A stretch of DNA of 64,000 bases from an uncultured Aquimarina sp. (GTDB lineage Bacteria > Bacteroidota > Bacteroidia > Flavobacteriales > Flavobacteriaceae), in the NCBI RefSeq assembly GCF_947495315.1, contig NZ_CANLYD010000023.1, forward strand, positions 43,414-107,413, read 5' to 3'. Positions 39,762 to 48,001 of this stretch are shown in pieces. Under the pieces are notes generated by a model, which saw nothing but the letters and a program-made list of their open reading frames with translations, did not search any database and had not been told where the DNA came from. Position numbers and translations under genes: made by a program. How positions within the stretch are numbered: the first letter of the stretch is position 1; each line of letters begins with the position of its first letter.

Positions 39762-41864
39762 ATGAATGCGAATATCTTACAAACTCCTATCGATTATCTA
39801 AAAGGTGTTGGGCCTTCTCGTGCAGATTTGTTACGTACAGAATTAGGTATTCATACCTATCAGGATTTAGTTAATTTATTTCCGAATAGATATATTGATA
39901 AAACCAATTATTATAAAATTAATGAGCTACAGCGTACTTCTGCAGAAGTACAAATGGTTGGTAAGATTATTAATATCAAAATGGTCGAACAAAAACGTGG
40001 AAAACGTTTAGTAGCCAAATTTATTGACGATACCGGAGAAATGGAATTGGTATGGTTTAGAGGTCATAAATGGATCAAAGAAAATCTAAAATTAAATACG
40101 CCTTATGTGATTTTTGGCAAGACCAAATATTATAATGGTTTTAGTATGCCACATCCAGAGATGGAATTACTTACGGAACATGAAAAGAATCTAAAAGTAC
40201 TCATGCAACCGGTATATCCTTCTACAGAAAAACTATCCAATAAAGGCATTACCAATCGGGTGGTTAGTAAGATGATGCAACAATTATTTCTGGACACTAA
40301 AGCACGATTTTATGATACGCTTTCTGAAGAAATACGATCTGAATTAAAACTGATTCATAAAAGTGAAGCAATTCTCAATATTCATTTCCCAAAAAACCAG
40401 GAATTACTTGCCAAAGCGCAATATCGATTAAAATTTGAAGAGCTTTTCTATATTCAACTACAGCTTATTACCAAAAAACTAATTCGTAAACATAAAATCA
40501 AAGGATTTCCGTTTACCGAAGTCGGGTCTTATTTCACTAATTTCTATAACAATCATCTACCTTTTGAGCTAACCAATGCACAGAAACGGGTGATCAAAGA
40601 GATCCGAAAGGATATTGGCAGTAGCGCACAGATGAATCGCTTGTTACAAGGAGATGTAGGATCCGGAAAAACTATTGTAGCATTGATGACGATGCTGCTG
40701 GCAATAGATAATGGTTTTCAGGCCTGCTTAATGGCGCCAACTGCTATTTTGGCGAATCAACATTATCAAGGAATTGTAGCATTAACCAAAGATCTGGACA
40801 TCAATGTAAAATTATTGATGGGTAGTTCTAAAACAAAGGAACGAAGAGAAATTCATCAGGAACTGGAGGAAGGAACATTACATATTCTCATTGGTACACA
40901 CGCAGTACTAGAGGATAAAGTACAGTTTAAAAATCTCGGGTTAGCGATCATTGATGAGCAGCATCGATTTGGGGTAGCACAACGTTCTAAACTTTGGCAT
41001 AAAAATACCTATCCGCCACATATTTTGGTAATGACTGCAACACCAATCCCAAGAACGTTAGCTATGAGCCTGTATGGTGATTTGGATATTTCGGTGATTG
41101 ATGAATTACCACCTGGAAGAAAATCAATTAAAACCGTACATCGATATGATAGCAATCGTCTCAAAGTATTTAAGTTTATAGCAGACGAGATCCAAAAAGG
41201 AAGACAAATCTATATCGTATATCCATTGATTCAGGAATCTGAAGCTTTGGATTATAAAGATTTAATGGATGGATATGAAAGCATTGCTCGCTCCTTCCCT
41301 ACTCCAGATTACCAGATATCCATTGTACATGGTAAGATGAAACCTGCTGACAAGGATTATGAGATGGAACGTTTTGTAAAGGGCGAAACTAATATTATGG
41401 TCGCTACAACGGTGATAGAAGTGGGGGTTAATGTGCCTAATGCCAGTGTGATGATCATAGAGAGTGCAGAACGTTTTGGATTATCGCAATTACACCAATT
41501 ACGGGGTCGTGTGGGTCGTGGAGCAGAACAGAGTTTTTGTATCCTGATGACTAGTCATAAACTATCATCAGATAGTAAAACAAGATTAGAAACTATGGTA
41601 CGAACCAATGATGGTTTCGAAATCGCAGAAGTAGACTTAAAATTACGTGGACCAGGTGATATTATGGGCACACAGCAAAGTGGAGTTCTAAATCTAAAGA
41701 TTGCAGATATCGTACGAGATAATGACATCCTAAAGACTGCAAGGTATTATGCCATGAAAATTCTAAAAGAAGATCCTTCTTTGTCTCTAGAAAAGAATAA
41801 AGTGTTGTTGTTTACATATCAACAATTAGCTAAGCACAAAAACATCTGGAATTACATTAGTTAA
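39762..41864 (+). CDS. recG: RecG ATP-dependent DNA helicase
   Basis: 700 residues from ATG 39762 (MNANILQTPIDYLKGVG matches the usual RecG start; an upstream in-frame TTG at 39726 is less likely). It has the wedge/OB domain (about 50-150), Walker A GDVGSGKT, AILANQHYQ, DEQHRFGV in the DExH position, MTATPIPRTLA, and motifs V-VI with VGVNVPNA and QLRGRVGRG. RecG remodels stalled forks and Holliday junctions. It is the last recognisable core gene before the recombinase and cassette region. Confidence 0.96.
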   Translation: MNANILQTPIDYLKGVGPSRADLLRTELGIHTYQDLVNLFPNRYIDKTNYYKINELQRTSAEVQMVGKIINIKMVEQKRGKRLVAKFIDDTGEMELVWFRGHKWIKENLKLNTPYVIFGKTKYYNGFSMPHPEMELLTEHEKNLKVLMQPVYPSTEKLSNKGITNRVVSKMMQQLFLDTKARFYDTLSEEIRSELKLIHKSEAILNIHFPKNQELLAKAQYRLKFEELFYIQLQLITKKLIRKHKIKGFPFTEVGSYFTNFYNNHLPFELTNAQKRVIKEIRKDIGSSAQMNRLLQGDVGSGKTIVALMTMLLAIDNGFQACLMAPTAILANQHYQGIVALTKDLDINVKLLMGSSKTKERREIHQELEEGTLHILIGTHAVLEDKVQFKNLGLAIIDEQHRFGVAQRSKLWHKNTYPPHILVMTATPIPRTLAMSLYGDLDISVIDELPPGRKSIKTVHRYDSNRLKVFKFIADEIQKGRQIYIVYPLIQESEALDYKDLMDGYESIARSFPTPDYQISIVHGKMKPADKDYEMERFVKGETNIMVATTVIEVGVNVPNASVMIIESAERFGLSQLHQLRGRVGRGAEQSFCILMTSHKLSSDSKTRLETMVRTNDGFEIAEVDLKLRGPGDIMGTQQSGVLNLKIADIVRDNDILKTARYYAMKILKEDPSLSLEKNKVLLFTYQQLAKHKNIWNYIS

Positions 41865-41976
41865 ACTGTTAAAAAATTAATATTTCATTAACTAAAGGAG
41901 GTACTTAAGAACTACCCTCCTCCTACCTGGACAGTACCTCTCCCCATGCCAAAACAGAGGTCAGTCCTGTATCAAA

Positions 41977-42160
41977 CACAAGTGACACTTAGCTCTGACA
42001 CAAGTGATACTTCTGTTTATACCTAGCCATGTTTCTGTTTGAAGTACCCTTACCCTGTTTTGGGAGTACCCCAAACGAACCTTTGACACGAATACCCCCA
42101 CTTGTATAAGTACCCCAAGTGATGTGCTAATTGTGAAATACCCACTTACACAAGTACCCC
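41977..42160. repeat. iteron-like short repeats in the 370-bp gap after recG
   Basis: The gap 41865-42234 lacks a believable gene but is packed with short repeats. CACAAGTGAYACTT occurs twice (41977-41990, 41999-42012), and AGTACCC occurs at 42043, 42065, 42110 and 42154, the last two as AAGTACCCC preceded by CACTTG or CACTTACACAAG-type sequence. GC is higher than around it. Protein-binding sites or a decayed element are both possible. Confidence 0.5.
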
Positions 42161-42234
42161 CTCCTAGGGCTGGAAGTAGGTTTTGGGAAGTTTGCTTCGA
42201 AAAGAGCATTTTTTTTAACAGTTTTTGTTAAAAC

Positions 42235-42612
42235 TTAAGGAGTGTCCATATACGATTGCCAAATCACCAAAAGGTATTTGCTTTTAGCATTATCTTTTAA
42301 TTCCAGAAATCCATATTCATAACAGAAAAGGTACACTTGTCCTTTGCTATTTTTCCAATAATGAGTAAAGTATTTGGGACTAAATCCCTCTTTTAAAAGC
42401 TTTTCTTTGCGAATGGTTACTAAACCAGCTTTGTTATACCCTTTTAATATCTTCCGGTTTTTTTTCAATTGTTTATCTATTTTTTTAAATAGGGTATCTT
42501 CTTTCTCCTTATTTTGTTGGTAATAAAAAGCAGATCTGCAATAAGAAGAACAGAACTTTTTACCAACTCTTCCTTCAAGCTTCTCATTACAATAGGCACA
42601 ATTTCGTTTCAT
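42235..42612 (-). CDS. small zinc-ribbon protein, function unknown
   Basis: 125 residues. The N-terminus is a CxxC...CxxxC ribbon (CAYCNEKLEG, then KKFCSSYCRSAFYY), followed by a basic helix (KKIDKQLKKNRKIL) and a beta-rich tail with VYLFCYEYGFLEL. I recall related hypothetical proteins in flavobacteria. It is divergent from the recombinase gene, with the 33-nt palindrome between them, so both may share that control region. Confidence 0.75.
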   Translation of the reverse strand: MKRNCAYCNEKLEGRVGKKFCSSYCRSAFYYQQNKEKEDTLFKKIDKQLKKNRKILKGYNKAGLVTIRKEKLLKEGFSPKYFTHYWKNSKGQVYLFCYEYGFLELKDNAKSKYLLVIWQSYMDTP

Positions 42613-42663
42613 AAAACATCTTTCTAAGATAGTGTCCTTATTCTTAAAATTGTTACCTATCTA

Positions 42664-42696
42664 TCGAATTAAACGTTTATTAAACGTTTAATTCGA
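42664..42696. promoter_or_regulatory. 33-nt perfect palindrome with two AAACGTTT cores, upstream of the recombinase
   Basis: Two 16-base arms (the left starts TCGAATTAAACGTTTA) are exact reverse complements around one central T. Each arm contains AAACGTTT, itself palindromic and matching the TTAAACGTT right edge of many cassette junctions. It lies 47 bases before the recombinase ATG, in the divergent promoter region. It could be an operator or a recombinase-binding site that provides autoregulation. Confidence 0.75.
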
Positions 42697-42742
42697 CGGC
42701 TTTGGTTGTGATTGGCTATACAAACCTCCATATTTGAACACA

Positions 42743-42823
42743 ATGGAACCTATATATAAATATATCACAATGGAACCTATATATAAATATATCACAATGG
42801 AACCTATATATAAATATATAACT
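42743..42823 (+). repeat. 27-bp tandem repeat x3 at the recombinase N-terminus
   Basis: Three units at 42743, 42770 and 42797 begin ATGGAACCTATATATAAATA; the first two are identical and the third differs only in its last few bases. Each unit encodes MEPIYKYIT in frame and supplies its own ATG, so unit gain or loss would keep the frame. Confidence 0.92.
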
Positions 42824-43927
42824 CTTAAACATCTCCTAATCGATCAACAAAAAATGATTGGTCTGCAATTCTATCCTGATAAAGTGATTCAGGCTTTAAT
42901 TAAAGAGTTGCCCAATCCCAAGTGGAGTACCCATTTCAAGATGGTTTACATTGCTAATACAAAGGAAAATCTAGACTTAATTTTTAAGAAATTCAGAGGT
43001 ATTGCTCGAATTAATTGTAATTTATTTTTTGAAGATAAGGTGATTAGAGAAAATGATGTTGCCGACATTAATTGGTATCGAAACAGAAATAAAACACATT
43101 CTTTTAAATACGTTCCGGAAGCATTCTTATTAAAGCTAGAATTAAAAAGATACTCTCTAAACACTTGTAAAACATATATTTCTCAATTTGAAAGATTTAT
43201 AAACTCCTACTCTCATAAAGAAATTATTGAACTATCTGAAGAGGAAATACGAAACTATTTACAATCCTTGGTTCAGAAAAACAAATCTGACAGTTATATC
43301 AACCAGGCCATTAATAGTATCAAATTCTATTATGAAGCCGTGATGGGAATGCCCAACAGGTTTTATAGTATTGAACGACCAAGAAAATCTATGCGTTTGC
43401 CTGATATACTAGCTAAAGATGATATTATAAAAATGATCGAAGTCACTACAAACCTTAAACATAAATGTATTATAAGTTTGTTGTATTCTTCAGGACTACG
43501 CAGAAGTGAAGTATTAAGTTTAAAACCAGAGGATGTTGATAGTAAGCGAATGCTCATAAAAGTAAAGCAAGCTAAGGGAAATCACGATAGATATACGATA
43601 TTAAACAAGAGTGTATTAATTCTTCTAAGAGGGTATTACAAAGCTTACAAACCATCGGTATATTTATTTGAAGGACCCAAAACCGGAAGTCAATATAGTG
43701 CATCAAGTATATTACATGTAGTCAAAGAAGCTGCTTTAAAAGCGAATATTAGGAAAAGAGTATCCCCACATATGCTGAGACATAGTTTTGCCACCCATCT
43801 TTTAGAAGAAGGCACTGACCTAAGGTATATCCAGGCATTATTAGGTCATAAATCAACAAAAACTACAGAAATATATACTCACGTAGCTATAAAAACCTTT
43901 AAAGGCATAAAAGATTTATTAAATTAG
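42743..43927 (+). CDS. tyrosine recombinase adjacent to the cassette array
   Basis: 394 residues from the first repeat ATG (42743); starts at 42770 or 42797 are equally possible. There is an unusual N-terminal extension (about 1-115), then a SAM-like core-binding domain (about 130-215, TCKTYISQFERF) and the catalytic domain: Arg in SGLRRSEVL (near 252), HMLRHSFATHLL (near 343), LLGHKSTKTTEIY with the Tyr nucleophile near 377. It lacks, by eye, the extra helix segment IntI proteins carry before the HxxR box; it reads more like XerC/D. It lies 48 bases before the first cassette, in the same direction, and is the natural candidate to move cassettes, though that is inferred. Confidence 0.9.
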   Translation: MEPIYKYITMEPIYKYITMEPIYKYITLKHLLIDQQKMIGLQFYPDKVIQALIKELPNPKWSTHFKMVYIANTKENLDLIFKKFRGIARINCNLFFEDKVIRENDVADINWYRNRNKTHSFKYVPEAFLLKLELKRYSLNTCKTYISQFERFINSYSHKEIIELSEEEIRNYLQSLVQKNKSDSYINQAINSIKFYYEAVMGMPNRFYSIERPRKSMRLPDILAKDDIIKMIEVTTNLKHKCIISLLYSSGLRRSEVLSLKPEDVDSKRMLIKVKQAKGNHDRYTILNKSVLILLRGYYKAYKPSVYLFEGPKTGSQYSASSILHVVKEAALKANIRKRVSPHMLRHSFATHLLEEGTDLRYIQALLGHKSTKTTEIYTHVAIKTFKGIKDLLN

Positions 43928-43954
43928 CTCCTTACAAAATAGAAATATAGTTAA

Positions 43955-43978
43955 CTTTTATAACTATATACAATTGTT
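43955..43978 (+). other. attI-like junction before the first cassette
   Basis: Between the recombinase stop and the first GTT there is no long palindrome, unlike every later junction except those next to the 276-bp element. The site reads CTTTTATAACTATATACAAT then TGTT, with TTATAAC and GTTAAAT as inverted half-sites. Position and simplicity fit a primary attachment site. A two-mismatch copy lies at 23105-23128. Confidence 0.5.
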
Positions 43979-44251
43979 AAATCTGCAATCTTCGCTTCGC
44001 TCGCTTGCAGATTTAACGTTGTGGGCAAGAGCTGTGATCGGCTCTTCTCGCATATTTACACCTTCTAGGCTACTGCGAAGAGGTTCTGGATACCGATGTT
44101 ATCGTTGAAATGTTAGGCTTACTTATGGTGGCTCAGCAAAGACAGCAGATAACACCAGGCAAGAAGCAACGGCCAACAACGCCTTGCCCCTTGCCAACTA
44201 ACTAGTTAGTTGAGGGCCAAGACGCTGCTGACCGCAGCTCTTGCCCACAAC
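43976..44251 (+). repeat. 276-bp spacerless cassette element, copy 1
   Basis: Two nested units. 43976-44017 is a 42-base hairpin with 13-base arms GTTAAATCTGCAA/TTGCAGATTTAAC. 44018-44251 is a 234-base unit with perfect 17-base ends GTTGTGGGCAAGAGCTG and its complement, holding the 18-base palindrome CAACTAACTAGTTAGTTG (44195-44212). It is GC-richer than its surroundings, has no credible ORF, and neither unit is followed by an attC-like site. It heads the array. Confidence 0.85.
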
Positions 44252-44360
44252 GTTCTAAAGCATTCAATACTCTTAGATTTAAAGAAATGGAAACGGTGCA
44301 CTTTTAAGTGTCTATACTAACATTGGAAATAACATATATCATGGTTAAAAAAAAAATGAT

Positions 44361-45146
44361 ATGAGTGAAGAGAAAGCTAAACCAAATTTCGATGTTGCAA
44401 AAGCACTAGAGGAAACACTATTTGGGTTTCTATTACTAATGTTGAGAACATTTATGACCACAATAGATTTTTTGTTTAAGCCAAACTCTATGGCTTCTTT
44501 TATTAAATCTTATAATAAAAAAGGAAATTCTTCTAATCTACCCGATTATTCTAGACCATTAACATACATAATGGTTTTACTTATCGGATCTATGTATGTG
44601 TTTTATCTACTTATTTTGTTTTTGCAATTCGTATTTCAACAGCAAGGAATTGATCCTGAAATAATGAATTCACTCGCAATAGTAAAATTCTTAAAATCTT
44701 TAGATTTAATGAAACTCGTTATGGTAATGTTTCCGGTTTTATTATGCTTATCTCTATACTCACTAACTTCAAAATTATTGTTTAGTATAACTGGCATAAC
44801 ATCTGACATTAGAACTCATATACATATAAATTGCTATTTTACAGGTGTTTCTTGGATTTTGTTTTCTTGTTCAATTTTTACTATGGCTTTTTTTAACGAT
44901 GATCCTGTTAAGAATATAGCGCAAAGGATTTCTCAAATAGTCCCACCTATTTTGGCAATTGGATTTATGAGTCTGTTAATATTGGCAGCTGCAAGATATC
45001 TTCAGTACTACAAAAGATGTGTCGCAAAAACATTACCCAAAGCATTGTTTATAGTTATTTCTAATGCATTAATCTGGACAGTATTGTTATTTTCAATAAG
45101 TTATTTTGTAATTGGTTTAGCGAGGTCTGGTGCTATGCGGATTTAA
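44361..45146 (+). CDS. cassette 1: multispan membrane protein
   Basis: 261 residues with about five transmembrane helices (around 70-95, 115-140, 155-180, 195-215, 230-255). Spacing and length are reminiscent of Yip1-like proteins, but I cannot name it. The cassette runs 44252-45244; its ends GTTCTAAAGC and GCTGTAGAAC pair with one mismatch. Confidence 0.75.
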   Translation: MSEEKAKPNFDVAKALEETLFGFLLLMLRTFMTTIDFLFKPNSMASFIKSYNKKGNSSNLPDYSRPLTYIMVLLIGSMYVFYLLILFLQFVFQQQGIDPEIMNSLAIVKFLKSLDLMKLVMVMFPVLLCLSLYSLTSKLLFSITGITSDIRTHIHINCYFTGVSWILFSCSIFTMAFFNDDPVKNIAQRISQIVPPILAIGFMSLLILAAARYLQYYKRCVAKTLPKALFIVISNALIWTVLLFSISYFVIGLARSGAMRI

Positions 45147-45241
45147 ACATAAAGCAAAAAACATTGATTGATTAAGAAAAAATCTTGACTTGCAAAATAA
45201 GTAATCCATGATGCTTATTTTAAATAAGAAAAACGCTGTAG

Positions 45242-45301
45242 AACAATTTGTATATTGCATATGCCGCCTTCGGCAGGCAAACGCAACATACAAGAAACGT
45301 T
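45242..45301 (+). repeat. attC-like site 1 (class C, 60 bp)
   Basis: AAC...GTT. The left arm TTGTATATTGCATATGCC pairs imperfectly with the right arm around a GCC-TTC-GGC tip. Near-identical to sites at 52022, 52755, 57544 and 62527. Confidence 0.85.
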
Positions 45302-45324
45302 GTAAACAAGGCTAAAGAAACATT

Positions 45325-46263
45325 GTGCTAAAAAAAATATTAGAATCAAGAAAAAAATCTGAAAAGCAAAATAGGCTTTGTATGTTCACTGATTGTCGTG
45401 AAAAAGCAATCAAATCTCACGTTCTACAAAAGAATGGTGTCTTAAGAGAAATTTCCGAGAAAAATCATTTGGTTCAACCTTTACCGCCAAGTCCGTTTGA
45501 AACTGCGAAAAAAGGAATATTCGATTTTAGGAAAATTGGAGTAAATGACGTTTATACTTTTAAAGGATTTTGTTCAGAACACGACAATGGCATATTTCAG
45601 CCAATTGAATCAAATGAAAATTTAGATTTTACTGATTCTAACCAACAAGCATTGTTTAGTTATCGTGGTTTATGTCAAGAAATAAGACGAAAAGAAATAT
45701 CTGTAGAATGGTTGAATGACTTAATGAAATTATGCCCAATAGAAACAATATATATGATGCAATCATCATTAAATGGATATAAACACGGTATAGAAAATCT
45801 GACTTTTTTTAAAAAGGAATTAGAGAAAGCTATAAAAAATGATGATTATTCCTCTTTTGAATTTAAGACAATTAAAATACCAAGACTTGAACTTTGTGTT
45901 TCAGTACCATTGAACATTAAAACATCTGCCGACCAAAAATTAGATATTCCATATACGACCTCTTTCATTAATGTATTTCCGAAAGGTGATTTCACATACG
46001 TAATTGTAGGTTTTCATAAAGATTATAGATGTAGTTGGACTCAAAAATTTATAACTAAAATGAGAAGTTCTAAAAAAGACAAAATCTTTAAAGAACTAAG
46101 CGATCTAGTTACAATGAGATTAGAATTTTGGGCAATGTCACCTAAATTATTTAGACAGATTCCTGCAACTGATGTTGAAAAATATAAACAGTTATTTACT
46201 CAAAATGTATTTAATCACGATGCGGAATTAAGAACAAAATTGAATTTATTTAAAAATGCGTAA
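45325..46263 (+). CDS. cassette 2: Cys/His-rich protein of unknown function
   Basis: 312 residues starting at GTG, 26 bases into the cassette (45299-46279). The N-terminal part has a likely metal site, CMFTDCREKAIKSHV, and later FCSEHDN, an arrangement like HNH or zinc-finger proteins, but the rest shows no nuclease signature I can defend. The remainder is mixed alpha/beta. Cassette ends GTTGTAAAC/GTTTACAAC pair perfectly. Confidence 0.75.
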   Translation: MLKKILESRKKSEKQNRLCMFTDCREKAIKSHVLQKNGVLREISEKNHLVQPLPPSPFETAKKGIFDFRKIGVNDVYTFKGFCSEHDNGIFQPIESNENLDFTDSNQQALFSYRGLCQEIRRKEISVEWLNDLMKLCPIETIYMMQSSLNGYKHGIENLTFFKKELEKAIKNDDYSSFEFKTIKIPRLELCVSVPLNIKTSADQKLDIPYTTSFINVFPKGDFTYVIVGFHKDYRCSWTQKFITKMRSSKKDKIFKELSDLVTMRLEFWAMSPKLFRQIPATDVEKYKQLFTQNVFNHDAELRTKLNLFKNA

Positions 46264-46276
46264 AAGCCCAGTTTAC

Positions 46277-46400
46277 AACATTGTATAAAAATAATGCGTA
46301 GTTTAGTGCTTAATCAAGAGTTCGTGCGCTTTTGTTACATCTGATTTTCCTGCGGAAAATCCTCGCACACAAAACCGCACTATTCTTATACGTAACCGTT
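46277..46400 (+). repeat. attC-like site 2 (singleton, 124 bp)
   Basis: AAC...GTT. TTGTATAAAAATAATGCG pairs with CGCACTATTCTTATACG near the ends, with an internal TTTTCCTGCGGAAAA hairpin. Its sequence is unlike classes A-D. Confidence 0.75.
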
Positions 46401-46418
46401 AGCTACAATTATCAGATA

Positions 46419-46655
46419 ATGAAAAAAGAACACAAGAAAATAATTGACCATATTTCTACTTATCTGAATGAAAATCCAGAACAAAGGTTTGGCCAGGCAA
46501 TTTTCAATCTTAAAATCAACGAATTCATAGAAGAAGAAAACTTGATTAATCCTAAATACCAACTAAGAGATATTCACAATGACTCGGACGAAAAAATACT
46601 TGGGCGGATTGAATCTCAACTAAAGTGGTTTAACAAACAAAAAGAAAGTTTATAA
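46419..46655 (+). CDS. cassette 3, first gene: small charged protein
   Basis: 78 residues from ATG 46419, 21 bases after the cassette edge; the frame is open upstream through the attC site but that part is not cassette sequence. Helical and charged (KKEHKKIIDHISTYL, ESQLKWFNKQKESL). No family recognised. Ends 4 bases before the second gene of the cassette. Confidence 0.65.
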   Translation: MKKEHKKIIDHISTYLNENPEQRFGQAIFNLKINEFIEEENLINPKYQLRDIHNDSDEKILGRIESQLKWFNKQKESL

Positions 46656-46659
46656 TTTT

Positions 46660-46950
46660 ATGAAACTGTCTTGTAAAAAATGTTCGAAAAGAGAATTTGA
46701 AGTTCCAAATTTCACATCTGAAGAGAAAAAAAATCTTTCTGAATTAAAAGCCAATAATAAACTTGGAGAGTTAATTCAAAAAATAGAATCACTCTATGAC
46801 ATAGAAAGTATTGATGCTAAGTTCTCCTTTATGCATATTAATAAAAAGTACGGAAAGTGTAATCGCTGTAATGTTGACTATCTTGAAGGGGAATATGTTG
46901 AATGTCCTAAGTGTAAGGCTTTAAATTTTAACTGGAAAACGGAGAAATAA
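46660..46950 (+). CDS. cassette 3, second gene: zinc-ribbon protein
   Basis: 96 residues with two CxxC pairs, CKKC at the start and CNRC plus CPKC at the end, flanking a helical middle. Likely binds one or two zinc ions; role unknown. Closely follows the first gene, so the cassette (46398-46962) is a two-gene unit. Ends GTTAGCTAC/GTAGCTAAC pair perfectly. Confidence 0.75.
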   Translation: MKLSCKKCSKREFEVPNFTSEEKKNLSELKANNKLGELIQKIESLYDIESIDAKFSFMHINKKYGKCNRCNVDYLEGEYVECPKCKALNFNWKTEK

Positions 46951-46959
46951 AAAGTAGCT

Positions 46960-47123
46960 AACATTATATATGAAATCAGAGCAAAGTTTGGTGTTAGATC
47001 GAAAGGTCTTTTCCTTTTTGCAATGGCGCTAAATTTTTATAAATTAAACAAGAAACAAAAATGCGCAGATAAATCAATTGGTTCAAGTATTCTTGCCTTG
47101 CTCCGATTCATATATTTGGCGTT
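46960..47123 (+). repeat. attC-like site 3 (class B, 164 bp)
   Basis: AAC...GTT. ATATATGAAATCAGAGCAAAG pairs with CTCCGATTCATATAT, leaving unpaired bases on one arm. TATATTTG at 47111-47118 resembles a Bacteroidetes -7 box. Related to sites at 47822, 58264 and 61049. Confidence 0.85.
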
Positions 47124-47151
47124 GTAAGTAATACCCTAAACTTTTAAAGTA

Positions 47152-47805
47152 TTGAGAGAAAAATTAATTGAAAAAGTTATTTCTGAAATAGAAAACCCAA
47201 CATTTGAAACGACAAAACAATATCTTGAAGTTCATAATGTGGAGTTTGATAATGGAAAACCAAAAATAGAAAGAATAGATTACGACTTTTTTGACAATGT
47301 AAATATTGTTTATTTACCTATTCAGAATGAGCCTTTCTTTTTGACCTTACAATTCTCAAAAGAAACCGATGAATTACTTGGAATTGGAACTGAAAATGGA
47401 AATCAAGTATATTTAACTGCAACTTCTGAAAACCTAACCTTTGAACAACTTTCGGAATTAACAAAACTCAACGGACTTTCGGGTTGGAGTATTGACGAAT
47501 TAAGACCAAATAGAAGAAGTAAATACACTTTTAGTCGTATATCATTTGAACCTATAAAAAGTAGAGCCTTTGATCTAGAAACAAAACTCAAATTATTACT
47601 AACGGAGTTGGAAAAAGATCTCGACGGAATAAAAAAACTGACTGAAAAGGCTAATGCAACTATTTCTGTTCATCATCAACAATATATTGATGGAAATAAA
47701 GGGATAAATTTTGATATAGAAACAATCTCGAGAATGAGTAAATTAAACTTGGGAATAAATATTGACCAATATGTTTTTGGTAATGAATTGAAGTCTGTAC
47801 TCTGA
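47152..47805 (+). CDS. cassette 4: unknown, possibly DUF4279-like
   Basis: 217 residues starting at TTG, 31 bases into the cassette (47121-47824). No signal peptide. Two parts: an N-terminal region to about residue 110 with FFLTLQFSKETDELLGIG, and a C-terminal region ending INFDIETISRMSKLNLGI then NIDQYVFG, which resembles the end of DUF4279 proteins. Ends GTTGTAAGTA/TACTTACAAC pair perfectly. Confidence 0.65.
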   Translation: MREKLIEKVISEIENPTFETTKQYLEVHNVEFDNGKPKIERIDYDFFDNVNIVYLPIQNEPFFLTLQFSKETDELLGIGTENGNQVYLTATSENLTFEQLSELTKLNGLSGWSIDELRPNRRSKYTFSRISFEPIKSRAFDLETKLKLLLTELEKDLDGIKKLTEKANATISVHHQQYIDGNKGINFDIETISRMSKLNLGINIDQYVFGNELKSVL

Positions 47806-47821
47806 AAAAAGTACTACTTAC

Positions 47822-47987
47822 AACATCATATATGAAATCAGAGCAAAAGTTCAGTGCTAAATCGAAAGGTTATTTCCTTTTTGCAATGGCGCTAGATTTT
47901 TTATAAATTAAACAAGTAATAAAAATGCGCGGATAGATCGATTGGTTTAGGTGTACTTGCCTTGCTCCGATTCATATATTTGGCGTT
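47822..47987 (+). repeat. attC-like site 4 (class B, 166 bp)
   Basis: Close relative of site 3, same arms and a TATATTTG box at 47975-47982, 2 bases before GTT. Confidence 0.85.
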
Positions 47988-48001
47988 ACCCAACATTTGA
48001 A

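Noticed and set aside
41961..42209. 82-codon minus-strand ORF in the recG downstream gap
   Set aside because: Its sequence is made of the short repeats of that gap and has no domain-like pattern; treated as non-coding.
44018..44251. 26-codon ATG frame (MVAQQRQQ...) inside the 234-base unit
   Set aside because: Short, low-complexity, without supporting start context; the unit looks structural.
46332..46418. N-terminal extension of the first gene of cassette 3
   Set aside because: It crosses the recombination site; a fresh ATG lies inside the cassette at 46419.
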